A stretch of 64,000 bases of DNA from Leucobacter komagatae (GCF_006716085.1 NZ_VFON01000001.1:930001-994000), one strand, 5' to 3'. Positions 16,650 to 25,987 are shown, counted from the stretch's first letter. Translations and numbers: made by a program. Notes: generated by a model from the letters alone, not told the origin.

Positions 16650-17503
16650 CCGACACGCAAAACCAGCAAGCCGCGACGGGCACGTCGCAGCTCATCACTT
16701 CCGAGGCGACGCACTCGGAGGATCACAACCGCGGCCTCCAGCTCGGCACCGCGATCATCGAGTCGTTCGCCGACATCACGCCGGAACTCGCGCGCGTCAT
16801 CGTGAGCATCCCAGACCTCGCGGAAGAACCGAACTGGGTGCGCCCGAACGTCGCGATCAGGCTCTACCTTGACGAGCGGTTCGAGAGCGCGACCCGCGTC
16901 TACACGGTTCGCTCAGCCGACGTCGCTGCCGGAACCGTTGAGGTCGACGTGGTGCGCCACGGGGCAACGAGCCCGATGATGCTGTGGCTCGACACACTCA
17001 AGGTCGGCGACACCGTGAAGTTCGGCGGCCCGCGACCGCACTTCGACATCCCCGCGACGGAAGGCCGCGACGCCGTCATCTTCGCCGACGCGACCTCGAT
17101 CCCCGCGCTCTACGCGATCCTCGCGCAGGCGGATGCCGGGCTCACCGGTCGCGGGTGGATCGCGACCAACGATGAGGGCGCGTTCGCCGAGCTGCCTGTG
17201 CTTCCCGGCCTCACGCTCACACGGATCGCCCCGGGCACGGGCTTCGTCGACCAGCTTGCGACGCTGCCGAACCCGAGCGAGGTCGTCGTCTGGGGCGCCG
17301 GCGAGCGCGACGAGATGCGCGCCGTCAGGTCGTTCTTCCGCAACGACAATGGGCTCGCGAAAGACGACGTCGCGGTGTTCGGCTACTGGAAGCGCGGCAC
17401 GACGAACACCCAGATCGACGTGCAGCGAGTCAAGGCCTACGAGATCGCACTCGCTGAGGGCCGCTCCGTGCACGACCTCGACGACCTCGCTCTCGCGATC
17501 TAG
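16646..17503 (+). CDS. Siderophore-interacting protein (ferric-siderophore reductase, FAD/NADPH type)
   Basis: The 285-residue protein has an N-terminal FAD-binding barrel (RLYLDERFESATRVYTVRSAD, VEVDVVRHGATSPMMLWLDTLKVGDTV, then FGGPRPHF near 128-135) and a C-terminal nucleotide-binding half (VIFADATSIPALYAIL, VVWGAGERDEMRAVRSFFR, YWKRG). This matches the ViuB/YqjH family, which releases iron by reducing the imported complex in the cytoplasm. It is the last gene of the operon, coupled by ATGA. Confidence 0.92.
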   Translation: MTDTQNQQAATGTSQLITSEATHSEDHNRGLQLGTAIIESFADITPELARVIVSIPDLAEEPNWVRPNVAIRLYLDERFESATRVYTVRSADVAAGTVEVDVVRHGATSPMMLWLDTLKVGDTVKFGGPRPHFDIPATEGRDAVIFADATSIPALYAILAQADAGLTGRGWIATNDEGAFAELPVLPGLTLTRIAPGTGFVDQLATLPNPSEVVVWGAGERDEMRAVRSFFRNDNGLAKDDVAVFGYWKRGTTNTQIDVQRVKAYEIALAEGRSVHDLDDLALAI

Positions 17504-17553
17504 CGCGGGCGGTCAACCCGACGACTGGATTCCACCTCAGCGGGGCTGAGCTC

Positions 17554-17597
17554 AGCGGGCCACCGGGCAGCACCGAGCTGCTCTCTGGTGGCCCGCT
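17554..17597 (+). terminator. Hairpin ending the siderophore operon
   Basis: An 11-bp perfect stem AGCGGGCCACC/GGTGGCCCGCT encloses an inner GCAGC/GCTGC stem. It begins 51 bases after the last operon stop. The T tract is poor, as is common in high-GC actinobacteria. Confidence 0.65.
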
Positions 17598-17609
17598 GCG
17601 CTACCGGCA

Positions 17610-17625
17610 TCATCCTTTTGGATGA
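17610..17625. promoter_or_regulatory. Inverted repeat TCATCC-TTTT-GGATGA before the MMPL operon
   Basis: A perfect 6-bp inverted repeat with a T4 centre, extended outward by CGG/CCG, lies 60 bases before the MMPL start. It may be an operator for the operon's own response regulator or part of a terminator. Sequence alone does not decide. Confidence 0.4.
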
Positions 17626-17684
17626 CACCGAGTTCAGCCTCGCCCCCGATGCCCCAAACTGCGCGCGCTGGTGAAATTGAGGGT

Positions 17685-19760
17685 ATGGATGATAGCTCAC
17701 AACGCAGACGGTTCTCAGACGTCCTTGCCTCACGTCGCGGGGCGTGGATCTCGCTCAGCGTGGTCCTCCTCGTTCTCGTGGCGCTCTTTGGCGTATTCGG
17801 GAGCGCGAAGGCCCCCGCGCGCAATGCTCAGGCCCCCGACGACTCCGAGTCCACCCGCGTAAGCGAACTCCTCGCCGAGTTCCCGAACGCCGACCAGCAG
17901 TCCGTGCTCGTCGTGGCCGAGCGCGGCGACGGCGGAAGGCTCACTGAGGCCGATATCGAGGCGCTCTCCGGGCTGCTGCCCGTCTTGCAGGGCCAGGCCG
18001 CAGCCGCCCCGACCGGGCCGATGGTCAGCGACGATGGGAAGGCCGCGCTGCTCGTCACGCCCATCACCGTCGGCGAGAGCAACACCGACACCGCCGAGGT
18101 GATCGGAGACATCCGCGCCGACCTCGCAGACAATTCGATCCCAGAGATCACGCTGCAGGTCACGGGCGGCCCGGCCTTCGGCGCCGACATCGCCGCCGCG
18201 TTCGAGGGCGCCGACTTCACGCTCCTGCTCGTCACGATCCTCATCGTCGCGGTGCTGCTCATCGTGACCTATCGCTCCCCTGTGCTGTGGCTGATACCGC
18301 TCATCGTCGTCGCACTCGCCGACGGGCTCGCGGGCCGGGTCACCGCCGCCGCGGGCGCCGCGTGGAATCTGCAGTTCGACGCGGGCATCATCAGCGTGCT
18401 CGTATTCGGCGCCGGCACGAACTACGCCCTGCTGCTCATCTCGCGCTACCGTGAGGAGTTGCTCCGGGTCGATGACCACAGGGTCGCGCTGAGCACCGCG
18501 TGGCGGCACACGCTGCCCGCGATCCTCGCCTCGAACGTGACGGTCGTCGCCGCGCTCGCCACGCTCGTGCTCGCCGTGATTCCCGGCAACCATGGCCTCG
18601 GCGTCTCGTCGGCGCTCGGCCTCGTGATCGCGCTCGGCGCCGTCCTGTTCCTCCTGCCGCCGCTCCTCGCGATCTTCGGCAGGAAGGTGTTCTGGCCGTT
18701 CGTCCCGAAGCCCGCCTCAGGCGGAGCGGAGGGCCGTGCGCCCGAGGGCGGCGTGTGGCGCGGGATCGCGACGAAGGTCTCTCGTCGGCCCGTCGCGAGC
18801 CTGCTCGCCGGCCTCGCGCTCCTCGCGGTGATGGCGGCCGGCCTCTTCGGCACCTCCGTCGGGCTCGACCAGGTCGAGAAGTTTCGTGGCGGCTCCGAGT
18901 CTGCGAGCGGCCTCGAGACGCTCTCCGCGCACTTCCCCGCTGGCGAGGCCCAACCGATCCTTATCGTGACCGACGCCGCGACCGCGCGGGAGACCGTTGA
19001 GGCGGTGAGCGACGTCGACGGCGTGGTGCGGGCGCATCCGATCGGCGAGAGCACCGACGGCGCGCTCACGAAGATCATGGTGACGAGCGAGTACCAGCCA
19101 AGCAGCGAGGAGAGCCTCGCGCAGATCACCGATCTCAGGGACGCTGTCTCGGGTATCCCCGATACCCTCGTCGGCGGGGCCGTCGCGACAGACGTCGACG
19201 CCAGGGCTGGTGCGCAGCAAGACCTCCTGCTCGTCGCGCCGCTCGTGCTCGCAATCAGCTTTATCGTGCTTGCCCTCCTGCTGCGCTCGCTCGTCGCGCC
19301 GGTGCTGCTCCTCGTTGTGAACCTCGCGAGCGCGCTCGCAGCGATCGGCGCGGGTGCGTGGCTGAGCCGCGTGGTGTTCGGCCAGCAGGCGCTCGACCTG
19401 CAGGTGCCGCTGCTCGCCTTCCTGTTCCTCGTCGCGCTCGGCATCGACTACACGATCTTCCTCGTGCACCGTGCTCGCTCAGAGGCGAAGCTGCACGGCA
19501 CCCGCGACGGGATGGTCGAGGCTGTCGCGCACACCGGCAGCGTCATCACGAGCGCCGGCGTCGTGCTCGCGGCGGTCTTCGCGGCCCTCGGCGTACTGCC
19601 CCTCGTGACGCTCGGGCAGCTCGGCCTTATCGTCGGCGTCGGCGTACTCGTCGACACCCTCGTCGTGCGCACCGTCATCGTCCCCGCCCTGTTCACCCTG
19701 GTGGGTGACCGGATCTGGTTGCCCGGAAAGCCGGCCGCACAGGAGACAATGAAGGCATGA
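17685..19760 (+). CDS. MMPL/RND-family membrane transporter
   Basis: The 691-residue transporter has the two-fold MMPL layout: a first membrane helix (about 20-40), an extracytoplasmic loop, then five helices including GAGTNYALLLISRYREEL. After a central linker the pattern repeats, with a second helix cluster containing ALGIDYTIFLVHRARSEA. The G-x-x-x-D-Y-hydrophobic motif is where proton-translocating residues sit; the first copy has TNY, the second IDY. MMPL proteins export lipids or drugs. The ATG at MDDSS is chosen because upstream residues look non-coding. It overlaps the histidine kinase gene by ATGA. Confidence 0.9.
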   Translation: MDDSSQRRRFSDVLASRRGAWISLSVVLLVLVALFGVFGSAKAPARNAQAPDDSESTRVSELLAEFPNADQQSVLVVAERGDGGRLTEADIEALSGLLPVLQGQAAAAPTGPMVSDDGKAALLVTPITVGESNTDTAEVIGDIRADLADNSIPEITLQVTGGPAFGADIAAAFEGADFTLLLVTILIVAVLLIVTYRSPVLWLIPLIVVALADGLAGRVTAAAGAAWNLQFDAGIISVLVFGAGTNYALLLISRYREELLRVDDHRVALSTAWRHTLPAILASNVTVVAALATLVLAVIPGNHGLGVSSALGLVIALGAVLFLLPPLLAIFGRKVFWPFVPKPASGGAEGRAPEGGVWRGIATKVSRRPVASLLAGLALLAVMAAGLFGTSVGLDQVEKFRGGSESASGLETLSAHFPAGEAQPILIVTDAATARETVEAVSDVDGVVRAHPIGESTDGALTKIMVTSEYQPSSEESLAQITDLRDAVSGIPDTLVGGAVATDVDARAGAQQDLLLVAPLVLAISFIVLALLLRSLVAPVLLLVVNLASALAAIGAGAWLSRVVFGQQALDLQVPLLAFLFLVALGIDYTIFLVHRARSEAKLHGTRDGMVEAVAHTGSVITSAGVVLAAVFAALGVLPLVTLGQLGLIVGVGVLVDTLVVRTVIVPALFTLVGDRIWLPGKPAAQETMKA

Positions 19761-21064
19761 GTCTCGTAGACGCACCGCTGCCCCGGGGGCACGCGCCGAG
19801 CGGTCGGCCTTCCGAGCCGACCGTGCGGGCGATGGAGGTCGGCCAGCACCTCATCGCCCTCGCGCTCACGATCATCGGCGCGATCCGCGCGATCGGTGAT
19901 GGGGTTCCGGCCCCGGCAGCGGTCGTCGCCGGGATCGCGATCCTTGCTTGGCACACCGCCGGCACGTTCCTGCCGGGCAGGACGACGTCGCAGACCGCGG
20001 TCGTCTGGTGGCTCGTCGGCTTCGCCGCGGTGTGGATCGCCGCCGTCACAGTTTCCCCCGAGTTCGTCTGGCTCGCGTTCCTCCTGTGGCTGCTCGCCGG
20101 GCACCTGCTCCCGCTGCGCTGGGGCCTCGCGTTTTCAGTGTTCGTCTTCGCGGTTGTCGCGGTCGCTCCGATCTTGCATCACGGGTCGACGAGCTACGCG
20201 AATCTCTTCGGCCCGCTCATCGGCGGCGTCTTCGCGTTCGGCATCTCGCGCGGCTACCTCCAGCTGCTGCACGAGGCAGCCGAACGCGAACGGCTCGTCA
20301 CGTCGCTGAGACTCGCGCAGGCCGAGATGTCGGAGCTGCAAGACGAGCTCGCCGTCGCTCAGCGCGAGGCCGGGGCCATCGCCGAGCGCACGCGGATCTC
20401 CAGGGATATTCACGACACGATCGCGCAGGCGCTCTCATCGATCCGTCTCCTCGCCCACGCGGCGAGCAGTCGCTCCGAAGACCCAGCGGCGGGCCTCGCC
20501 CTCGGCCAGGTTGAGAGCCTCGCCGGAGACAGCCTCGCCGACGTGCGCAGGATCGTCGCTGAGCTGCTCCCGGCGGAGCTCGAGGACGGAGCCCTCGCGG
20601 CCGCGCTCGAGCGCATGCTCGACCGGGCCCGGGAGGAGTCGGCCATCGTGGCCGAGCTGCACGTCGACGACACGCTGCCACTTCTGCCGACCGAGGTTGA
20701 GGTTGGGCTGCTGCGGAGCGCGCAGTCGGCCCTCGCCAACGTGCGGCTGCACTCTGGGGCACAGCGGGTCGTCGTGAGCCTCATCGATGCGGGCGACTCG
20801 GTGCGCATGGACATCATCGACGACGGGCAGGGCTTCGACGTCGCCGAGTGGGAGCGGAGCCCCGCGAGCAAAGCCTCGAGCTACGGGCTGCGCTTCATGC
20901 GAGACAGGCTCCGCGAACTCGGCGGCGGGCTCGACATCGAGAGCAGCCCGGGCGACGGAACGGCGCTCTCGGCGTTCTTGCCGATTCGCGCGGCCGCGGC
21001 CAGCACCCCCGAAGAGATCGAACCGACTTACGCTGAACCGACTGACACCGAGGAGACCCCATGA
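19757..21064 (+). CDS. Sensor histidine kinase, NarL/DesK-type (HisKA_3)
   Basis: The 435-residue kinase has about six hydrophobic membrane segments (residues 30-180), a coiled-coil linker (ERERLVTSLRLAQAEMSELQDELA), a dimerisation/phosphoacceptor helix with His219 in ISRDIHDTIAQALSSIR, and a HATPase domain (NVRLHSGAQ, DDGQGFD, GLRFMRDR, SSPGDGTALSAFLP). With few external loops it probably senses membrane state or a lipophilic compound. Its position between the MMPL gene and its response regulator suggests it senses that pump's substrate. Confidence 0.93.
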   Translation: MSLVDAPLPRGHAPSGRPSEPTVRAMEVGQHLIALALTIIGAIRAIGDGVPAPAAVVAGIAILAWHTAGTFLPGRTTSQTAVVWWLVGFAAVWIAAVTVSPEFVWLAFLLWLLAGHLLPLRWGLAFSVFVFAVVAVAPILHHGSTSYANLFGPLIGGVFAFGISRGYLQLLHEAAERERLVTSLRLAQAEMSELQDELAVAQREAGAIAERTRISRDIHDTIAQALSSIRLLAHAASSRSEDPAAGLALGQVESLAGDSLADVRRIVAELLPAELEDGALAAALERMLDRAREESAIVAELHVDDTLPLLPTEVEVGLLRSAQSALANVRLHSGAQRVVVSLIDAGDSVRMDIIDDGQGFDVAEWERSPASKASSYGLRFMRDRLRELGGGLDIESSPGDGTALSAFLPIRAAAASTPEEIEPTYAEPTDTEETP

Positions 21065-21696
21065 CGATCACCGTGCTTCTCGTCGATGACCACCCCGTCG
21101 TTCGCAGCGGACTACGGGCGGTGCTCGACAGCGGCGTCACCGCGAGTGGCGGCGGTGTGACCGTCGTCGGTGAGGCGGCGACCGGCGAGGCCGCGATCGC
21201 GCTCACTGAGCAGCTGCGCCCCGAAGTGGTGCTCTGCGATTTGCGCCTCGGCGACGGGATCGACGGGATTCAGACGACCGCGGCGCTCCGCGCGCTCGAC
21301 CAGGCGCCCGCCGTACTCATCCTCACCACGTTCGACCGCGACGCCGAAATTCTCGGCGCGATCGAGGCTGGCGCCGCGGGCTACCTCCTCAAAGACGTCG
21401 CCCCGGAGATCATCGTCGAGGGGATTGAGCGCGCCGCTGCCGGCGACATGTTCCTCACCCCCGACATCGCGTCGCGCGTACTCAAGGGCATGCGCGACCC
21501 GCTCCCGAAGCTCACGGACCGCGAGGTGGAGGTGCTCCGGTTGCTCGCGACCGGAGCCGCGAACAAGGAGATTGCGCGAGCACTGTTTGTCACCGAGGCG
21601 ACCGTGAAGAGCCACGTCGCGCACATCTTCACGAAGCTCGATGTCGACAGCCGCTCGAAGGCGATCCACATAGCCCGGGAAACCGGGCTGATCTAG
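21061..21696 (+). CDS. LuxR/NarL-type response regulator
   Basis: The 211-residue regulator has a receiver domain with acidic DDHP at the start, phosphoacceptor Asp60 in LCDLRLGDG, a Thr near TTFD and a Lys in LLKDV. The C-terminal LuxR HTH is LTDREVEVLRLLATGAANKEIARALFVTEATVKSHVAHIFTKL (outline). Its ATG overlaps the kinase stop (ATGA). It is likely phosphorylated by that kinase and regulates the MMPL operon. Confidence 0.95.
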   Translation: MTITVLLVDDHPVVRSGLRAVLDSGVTASGGGVTVVGEAATGEAAIALTEQLRPEVVLCDLRLGDGIDGIQTTAALRALDQAPAVLILTTFDRDAEILGAIEAGAAGYLLKDVAPEIIVEGIERAAAGDMFLTPDIASRVLKGMRDPLPKLTDREVEVLRLLATGAANKEIARALFVTEATVKSHVAHIFTKLDVDSRSKAIHIARETGLI

Positions 21697-21824
21697 CCCG
21701 GCAGCCCCTTCCGCGTTCCGCCCGCTTCCCTGCGCACGCCCAGCATGTCTGGGAGGCGCTATCAAGCGTGCCCTCACACCCAGTCCAACTCCGCTATTCA
21801 CCAACCGTTCGAAAGGACACCACC

Positions 21825-22274
21825 ATGAAAAAACTCCTCAACGCCGCGTTCATTTACATGCTCGTCGGGGTCGGCTCGGGCCTCTTCTACCGCGAGTTCA
21901 CCAAGCTCAATGACTTCCCCGAGGGGCAGTTCACGCAGCTCGGTCTCGCCCACACTCACCTGCTCACGCTCGGGTTCATCGTGCTGCTCATCGTGCTCGC
22001 GCTCGAGAAGGTGTTCACGCTGAGCGCGACACCGAAGCTGTTCAGCTGGTTCTTCTGGCTGTACAACGCGGGCGTCGTGCTCACCTCGGCAATGCTCATC
22101 TGGCATGGGAGCCTCACCGTGCTCGGCGAAGAGTCCTCGAAGATGATCTCGGGCATCGCCGGGCTCGGCCACATGCTCATCACGGCGGGCATGATCGTGT
22201 TCTTCATCGCGCTGCGGAAGGCGGTCGTTCGCGCACAGGGCAGCACCTCGGTAGCGCCGATCACGCAGCCGTAG
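21825..22274 (+). CDS. DUF2871-type four-helix membrane protein
   Basis: The 149-residue protein has four membrane helices with conserved-looking polar residues inside them: FYREFTKLND, AHTHLLTLGFI, IWHGSL and GLGHMLITAGM. The H-T-H and two further His residues recall heme or copper sites in CcoN/NnrS-like proteins, but no cofactor is proven. This matches my memory of DUF2871. GAAAGGA sits 9 bases before ATG. It follows the two-component operon by 128 bases. Confidence 0.7.
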   Translation: MKKLLNAAFIYMLVGVGSGLFYREFTKLNDFPEGQFTQLGLAHTHLLTLGFIVLLIVLALEKVFTLSATPKLFSWFFWLYNAGVVLTSAMLIWHGSLTVLGEESSKMISGIAGLGHMLITAGMIVFFIALRKAVVRAQGSTSVAPITQP

Positions 22275-22292
22275 CCGCGCTCTGCTCCGTCC

Positions 22293-22332
22293 CAGGGCCC
22301 CGCACGCCGACTCAGGTCGGGGCGGGGCCCTG
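22293..22332 (+). terminator. Strong hairpin after the DUF2871-type gene
   Basis: An 11-bp perfect stem CAGGGCCCCGC/GCGGGGCCCTG encloses an inner CGAC/GTCG stem, 18 bases past the stop codon. Confidence 0.75.
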
Positions 22333-22389
22333 TCGCACCAGTGACCGGGGCCGCTACGCTTGGCACATCCCGACGAAACGGAGGCCACC

Positions 22390-22908
22390 GTGACTGCACC
22401 CAATGCCGACTCGCCAGGGAAACAGGCGCTGGCCCGGTTCTGTTGGCTGGTTCTTGGGGCAGCAACAGCATTCCTCCTCACGGTTTGCACCGGCATCCTC
22501 GCGGCGCACCGGGCTTCGCTTCCCCTCGGCATTCGGCTAGATCCGATCGCAACCACGATGAACGCCATTGGCGAGCCGATCCGTCCGATCGGCCCCACGC
22601 TGGGCATTGTGGGGCTCGGGCTGCTCGCGCTTGCAGGTCTCTGCTTAGCCGCGTTCGTCGCGCGAGAACGGCTCGGAGGCCCCCTGCTCCTCGGCTTCGG
22701 AGCGGCTGGATTGACGCTCGCACTGTGGGGGCTGTTCTCGGGGCCCGACCTCAGCCTGCTGTTCGTGTTGAGTTCGCCGAATCAGTGGATCGGGGGCTTC
22801 GGGCTGACGACCTGGCTGCATCTGGCGAGCCTCGAACCAATGCTCTATGTGCTCGCGTCCGCTGCGCTCGCTCTCCCGTTCGTTGCGCGCAGGCGGGTAC
22901 GGGCATGA
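22390..22908 (+). CDS. Hypothetical membrane protein coupled to an epimerase
   Basis: Not recognised. The 172 residues carry four hydrophobic helices (about 14-34, 58-78, 86-106, 135-160) joined by short loops, with basic residues at the C-terminus (ARRRVRA). GGAGG lies 6 bases before the GTG. An in-frame ATG 10 codons earlier would overlap that SD. It overlaps the following gene by ATGA. Confidence 0.7.
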   Translation: MTAPNADSPGKQALARFCWLVLGAATAFLLTVCTGILAAHRASLPLGIRLDPIATTMNAIGEPIRPIGPTLGIVGLGLLALAGLCLAAFVARERLGGPLLLGFGAAGLTLALWGLFSGPDLSLLFVLSSPNQWIGGFGLTTWLHLASLEPMLYVLASAALALPFVARRRVRA

Positions 22909-23807
22909 ACGCGGTCGGACGGGTGGTCATCGCTGGCTCCTCCGGCCTCGTCGGCTCCGCCCTCGTCGAGTCGCTTCGCGCCGACGGCATCGATGTCACC
23001 CGCCTCGTACGGCGCCAACCAACCGCTTCGGGCGAGGTGCGCTGGTACCCCGGCGAGCTACCGCTCGACCCGTCGGTACTCGCCGGGGCGCGAGCCGTCG
23101 TCAATCTCAATGGGGCGAGCATCGGCAAGCTCCCCTGGGGGCGCAACTACCGAGAGGAACTGCGCGCCTCACGGCTCACGCCAACTCGAACCATTGCCGC
23201 CGCCGTGCACGCGTTGGGCACCGATGCACCGCTCTTCGTATCAGCCTCGGCGGTGGGGTTCTACGGCAACCGCCCGGGTGAGGTGCTCACCGAACGATCG
23301 TGCCGAGGTGACACGTTTCTTGCGGCCCTCAGCGCGGACTGGGAGTCGGCTGCGCTCACTGCTGGCGAAGCTGCACGAGTTGCGCTCCTCCGCACCGCAC
23401 CGATCATTCACCGTCAGGGCGTGCTCAAGCCGCTCGTGTTGCTCACCCGGTTCGGTCTCAGCGGGCCGCTCGGTGGCGGCGCCCAGGTGTGGCCGTGGAT
23501 CTCGCTCGCAGACGAGGTTCGGGCGATACGCCACATCATCGATCGGGGCCTAACGGGGCCGGTGAACCTCTCCGGCCCATCGCCGGCGACCGCCAACGAG
23601 CTCGGCCGGGCTATCTCGGCCGAGCTGCACCGCCCGTACCTGCTGCCCGCCCCGGCATGGGCGCTGCGGCTCGGGCTCGGAAGCGACGCGGCCGACTCGC
23701 TGCTGCTCAGCGATGCCGACGTTCGGCCCGAGGCTCTGCTCGCCTCGGGGTTCGAGTTCACGCACCCGAAGGCGGCTGGCGCGGTGCGAGCCGCGCTCGC
23801 ACGTTAA
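22905..23807 (+). CDS. TIGR01777-type SDR epimerase (SDR39U1-like)
   Basis: The 300-residue protein has an N-terminal NAD(P) fold (VVIAGSSGLVGSALVESLRADG, GSSGLVG at about 10-16). Family hallmarks are VVNLNGASI, SASAVGFYGNR near 105-115, LRTAPIIHRQGVLKPLV and WISLADEVRAIRHII, with PAPAWALRLGLG near the C-terminus. Related to sugar epimerases but functionally uncharacterised. E. coli YfcH is a homologue, implicated in envelope or division phenotypes. Coupled to the preceding membrane protein gene. Confidence 0.88.
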   Translation: MNAVGRVVIAGSSGLVGSALVESLRADGIDVTRLVRRQPTASGEVRWYPGELPLDPSVLAGARAVVNLNGASIGKLPWGRNYREELRASRLTPTRTIAAAVHALGTDAPLFVSASAVGFYGNRPGEVLTERSCRGDTFLAALSADWESAALTAGEAARVALLRTAPIIHRQGVLKPLVLLTRFGLSGPLGGGAQVWPWISLADEVRAIRHIIDRGLTGPVNLSGPSPATANELGRAISAELHRPYLLPAPAWALRLGLGSDAADSLLLSDADVRPEALLASGFEFTHPKAAGAVRAALAR

Positions 23808-23825
23808 CCCCAGAACTTTGTCTTC

Positions 23826-23864
23826 GTTGTGACGAAGTTGAGCTACCTCCAGCTACGTCACAAC
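23826..23864. terminator. Bidirectional hairpin between epimerase and photolyase genes
   Basis: A 9-bp perfect inverted repeat GTTGTGACG/CGTCACAAC has an inner AGCT/AGCT pairing. The opposing stops are 19 and 15 bases away. Confidence 0.6.
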
Positions 23865-23878
23865 GCAGAGAAAGTCGG

Positions 23879-25228
23879 CTAGGGTCGGCGATCTCGCGAG
23901 GCACCCCGAATCGTTTCGTATGCGGCGAGCGCCCGCAGTCGGGTCTCGCGCAGGTCGACGAGTTCGGGGCGCATGATGCTGTCGGGTGCCCACTTCGTCA
24001 CGTACTCCCCCGCCGGGTCGAACTTTTGCTGCTGCGTCGCGGGGTTGAAGACGCGGAAGTAGGGCGCAGCGTCAACCCCGCAACCCGCAACCCACTGCCA
24101 GTTGAACGGGTTGCTCGCGGCGTCTGCGTCGACGAGCGTGTCCCAGAACCAGGCTTCCCCCACCCGCCAGTCGGTGAGCAGGTTCTTGGTGAGGAACGAG
24201 GCGGTGACCATCCGCACCCGGTTGTGCATGAAGCCCGTCTCCCACAGTTCGCGCATCCCCGCGTCGACGAGCCCGAACCCGGTTTCTCCGCGCTGCCAGG
24301 GCCCGACGGTCTCCGGCTCGTAGCCGCGCCACGGGAACGCGTCATACTGTGCGTTGAGCCCGCGCTCGTGCAGGCTGCCGTTGTGAAACTTCGTGTGCCA
24401 GGCGAACTCGCGCCAGCCGAGTTCTGAGAGGAAGCCGCCCGCGGTCACTCCGGCGGCGAGGGTCGTGTGCCACACCGTGCGCGGGCTCATCTCGCCCCAC
24501 CTGAGGTGCGGCGAAAGCTCCGATCCGACGTCGAGCGCCGGCACGTCGCGGCCCGCCTCGTACCCGCTGGCACGCTCGGAGAGGAATCGGTCGAGCTTCG
24601 CGGTCGCCGCCTGCTCCCCTGGCTCCCAGCGCGCGGCGAGCCCGCCGGCCCAGTCGGGCGAGGTGGGTTTGAGTTGCCAGGCCGCAAGCTCATCGCTCGC
24701 GGGCTGGCGATCGCTCGCGCGGAGTGCGGACGGGGCTGGGAGGGGCTTTTGTGGTGCAGGCGCTGCGAGGCAGGCTCGCCAGAACGGCGAGTACACCCGG
24801 TAAGCCCCACCGGCGCCCGTCGTGATCTTCCACGGCTCGAAGAGCAGCCCGCCGTGGAACGAGTGTGCCGCGATCCCTCGCGCCCGAAGCGCTACCTTGA
24901 GCCGCGCGTCGATCGCCCGCTCGTCGCCGTAGCGTCGGTTCCAGAGCACGCGATCCGCACCGACCTCGTGGGCAACGAGGGGCAGGATCTCCTCGGCCTG
25001 GCCCCGCCGAAGCACGAGCGGGATGCCGCGTTCGCGGAGCTCCTCGCCGAGCCTGGTGAGCGACTCGTGCAGCCACCAGCGGGCGGCTGCCCCGATCGGC
25101 CTGGTCTCGGCGCTCACCTCGTCGAGGACGTAGAGCGCGACGATGCCGCCGGGGTCAGCTGCGCCCTCGGTCAGCGCCGCATGATCGGCGAGGCGGAGGT
25201 CGTCGCGAAACCAGATGAGAGCCGTCAC
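23879..25228 (-). CDS. phr: Deoxyribodipyrimidine photolyase (cryptochrome/photolyase family)
   Basis: The 449-residue enzyme repairs UV cyclobutane dimers using light and FADH-. The N-terminal photolyase domain starts ALIWFRDDLRLADH. The C-terminal FAD domain has the hallmark stretches LSPHLRWGEMSPR, ELGWREFAWH, TGFGLVDAGMRELWETGFMHNRVRMVTASFLTKNLL (outline) and ASNPFNWQWVAGCG with the substrate-binding Trp. Residues are complete. The GTG start has TAGTCT 6 bases upstream, so it is probably leaderless. Confidence 0.95.
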   Translation of the reverse strand: MTALIWFRDDLRLADHAALTEGAADPGGIVALYVLDEVSAETRPIGAAARWWLHESLTRLGEELRERGIPLVLRRGQAEEILPLVAHEVGADRVLWNRRYGDERAIDARLKVALRARGIAAHSFHGGLLFEPWKITTGAGGAYRVYSPFWRACLAAPAPQKPLPAPSALRASDRQPASDELAAWQLKPTSPDWAGGLAARWEPGEQAATAKLDRFLSERASGYEAGRDVPALDVGSELSPHLRWGEMSPRTVWHTTLAAGVTAGGFLSELGWREFAWHTKFHNGSLHERGLNAQYDAFPWRGYEPETVGPWQRGETGFGLVDAGMRELWETGFMHNRVRMVTASFLTKNLLTDWRVGEAWFWDTLVDADAASNPFNWQWVAGCGVDAAPYFRVFNPATQQQKFDPAGEYVTKWAPDSIMRPELVDLRETRLRALAAYETIRGASRDRRP

Positions 25229-25387
25229 CGCACCAGACTAGCGCCGGCGCGCCCGCTGTACGGAACATACGTCAAGACTCGCCTTCCGGGGCGGATCGCG
25301 GTGCCGCACCTCACAAAAACCGAGCGCTCGGCCGGGTTCTCGTGTTGAGTGGATGAACGCATATCGGAGAGAGACAGAGGAGTCATC

Positions 25388-25864
25388 GTGAGCGGGATCA
25401 TTCTCAGAGGGAAGGACGCGGCCGCGCACGCCGCTGGGTTTAACAGCTGGCCGACGCTCAAGACGCAGGGGGTTACCGTCGTCGAGCTCAGCGACGACTT
25501 CACCCGCACGGTGCTGCGGATGGACGTCACCGACGAGAACGCAAACTACATGGGCACGGCGTTCGGCGGCTCGCTGTTTTCGATGCTCGACCCGTTCCTC
25601 GTAGTCATGACGATCAACCAGCTTGGGCCTGACTACGTCGTCTGGGACAAGGCAGCGGAGATCGAGTTCGTCGCCCCTGGCGTTGGTTCCGTGCACGCGA
25701 CCATCGAGATGCCTGAGGAGACCGTCGCTGAGATGCGTGAGGCCGCCGCTGGCGGTAAGAAGGTGCTGCGCTGGTTTGAGGTGCCGATCACCGCGGATGA
25801 CGGTTCGGTCGTCGCAAACGTGCGCCGCCAGCTCTACGTGCGGGAGCGCCGCAAGGACGCCTAG
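25388..25864 (+). CDS. DUF4442 / hot-dog fold thioesterase-like protein
   Basis: The 158-residue protein has a hot-dog pattern: VTDENANYMGTAFGGSLFSMLDPFLVVMTINQLG forms the central helix (outline), then WDKAAEIEFVAPGVGSVHATIEM and VLRWFEVPITADDGSVVANVRRQLYVR as strands. This matches YiiD/PaaI-like DUF4442 proteins, some of which hydrolyse acyl-CoA. Active-site residues were not assigned. AGGAG lies 6 bases before the GTG. Divergent from the photolyase gene. Confidence 0.78.
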   Translation: MSGIILRGKDAAAHAAGFNSWPTLKTQGVTVVELSDDFTRTVLRMDVTDENANYMGTAFGGSLFSMLDPFLVVMTINQLGPDYVVWDKAAEIEFVAPGVGSVHATIEMPEETVAEMREAAAGGKKVLRWFEVPITADDGSVVANVRRQLYVRERRKDA

Positions 25865-25900
25865 CTGGCACCGCGCCCCGGGACGCTCTCAGGTTTCACT

Positions 25901-25930
25901 TTGTCGCGGGCGCTCTCCCGCTGATAAGGT
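25901..25930 (+). promoter_or_regulatory. Promoter for the mgtE leader transcript
   Basis: TTGTCG and TAAGGT are separated by 18 bases, a fair sigma-70 match. The predicted start would precede an 8-bp hairpin GTGCGGGC/GCCCGCAC at 25933-25958. Confidence 0.45.
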
Positions 25931-25987
25931 ACGTGCGGGCCGCTTGTGCCGCCCGCACCGTGTGTCGACCGAAGTGAGGTGATTTCC

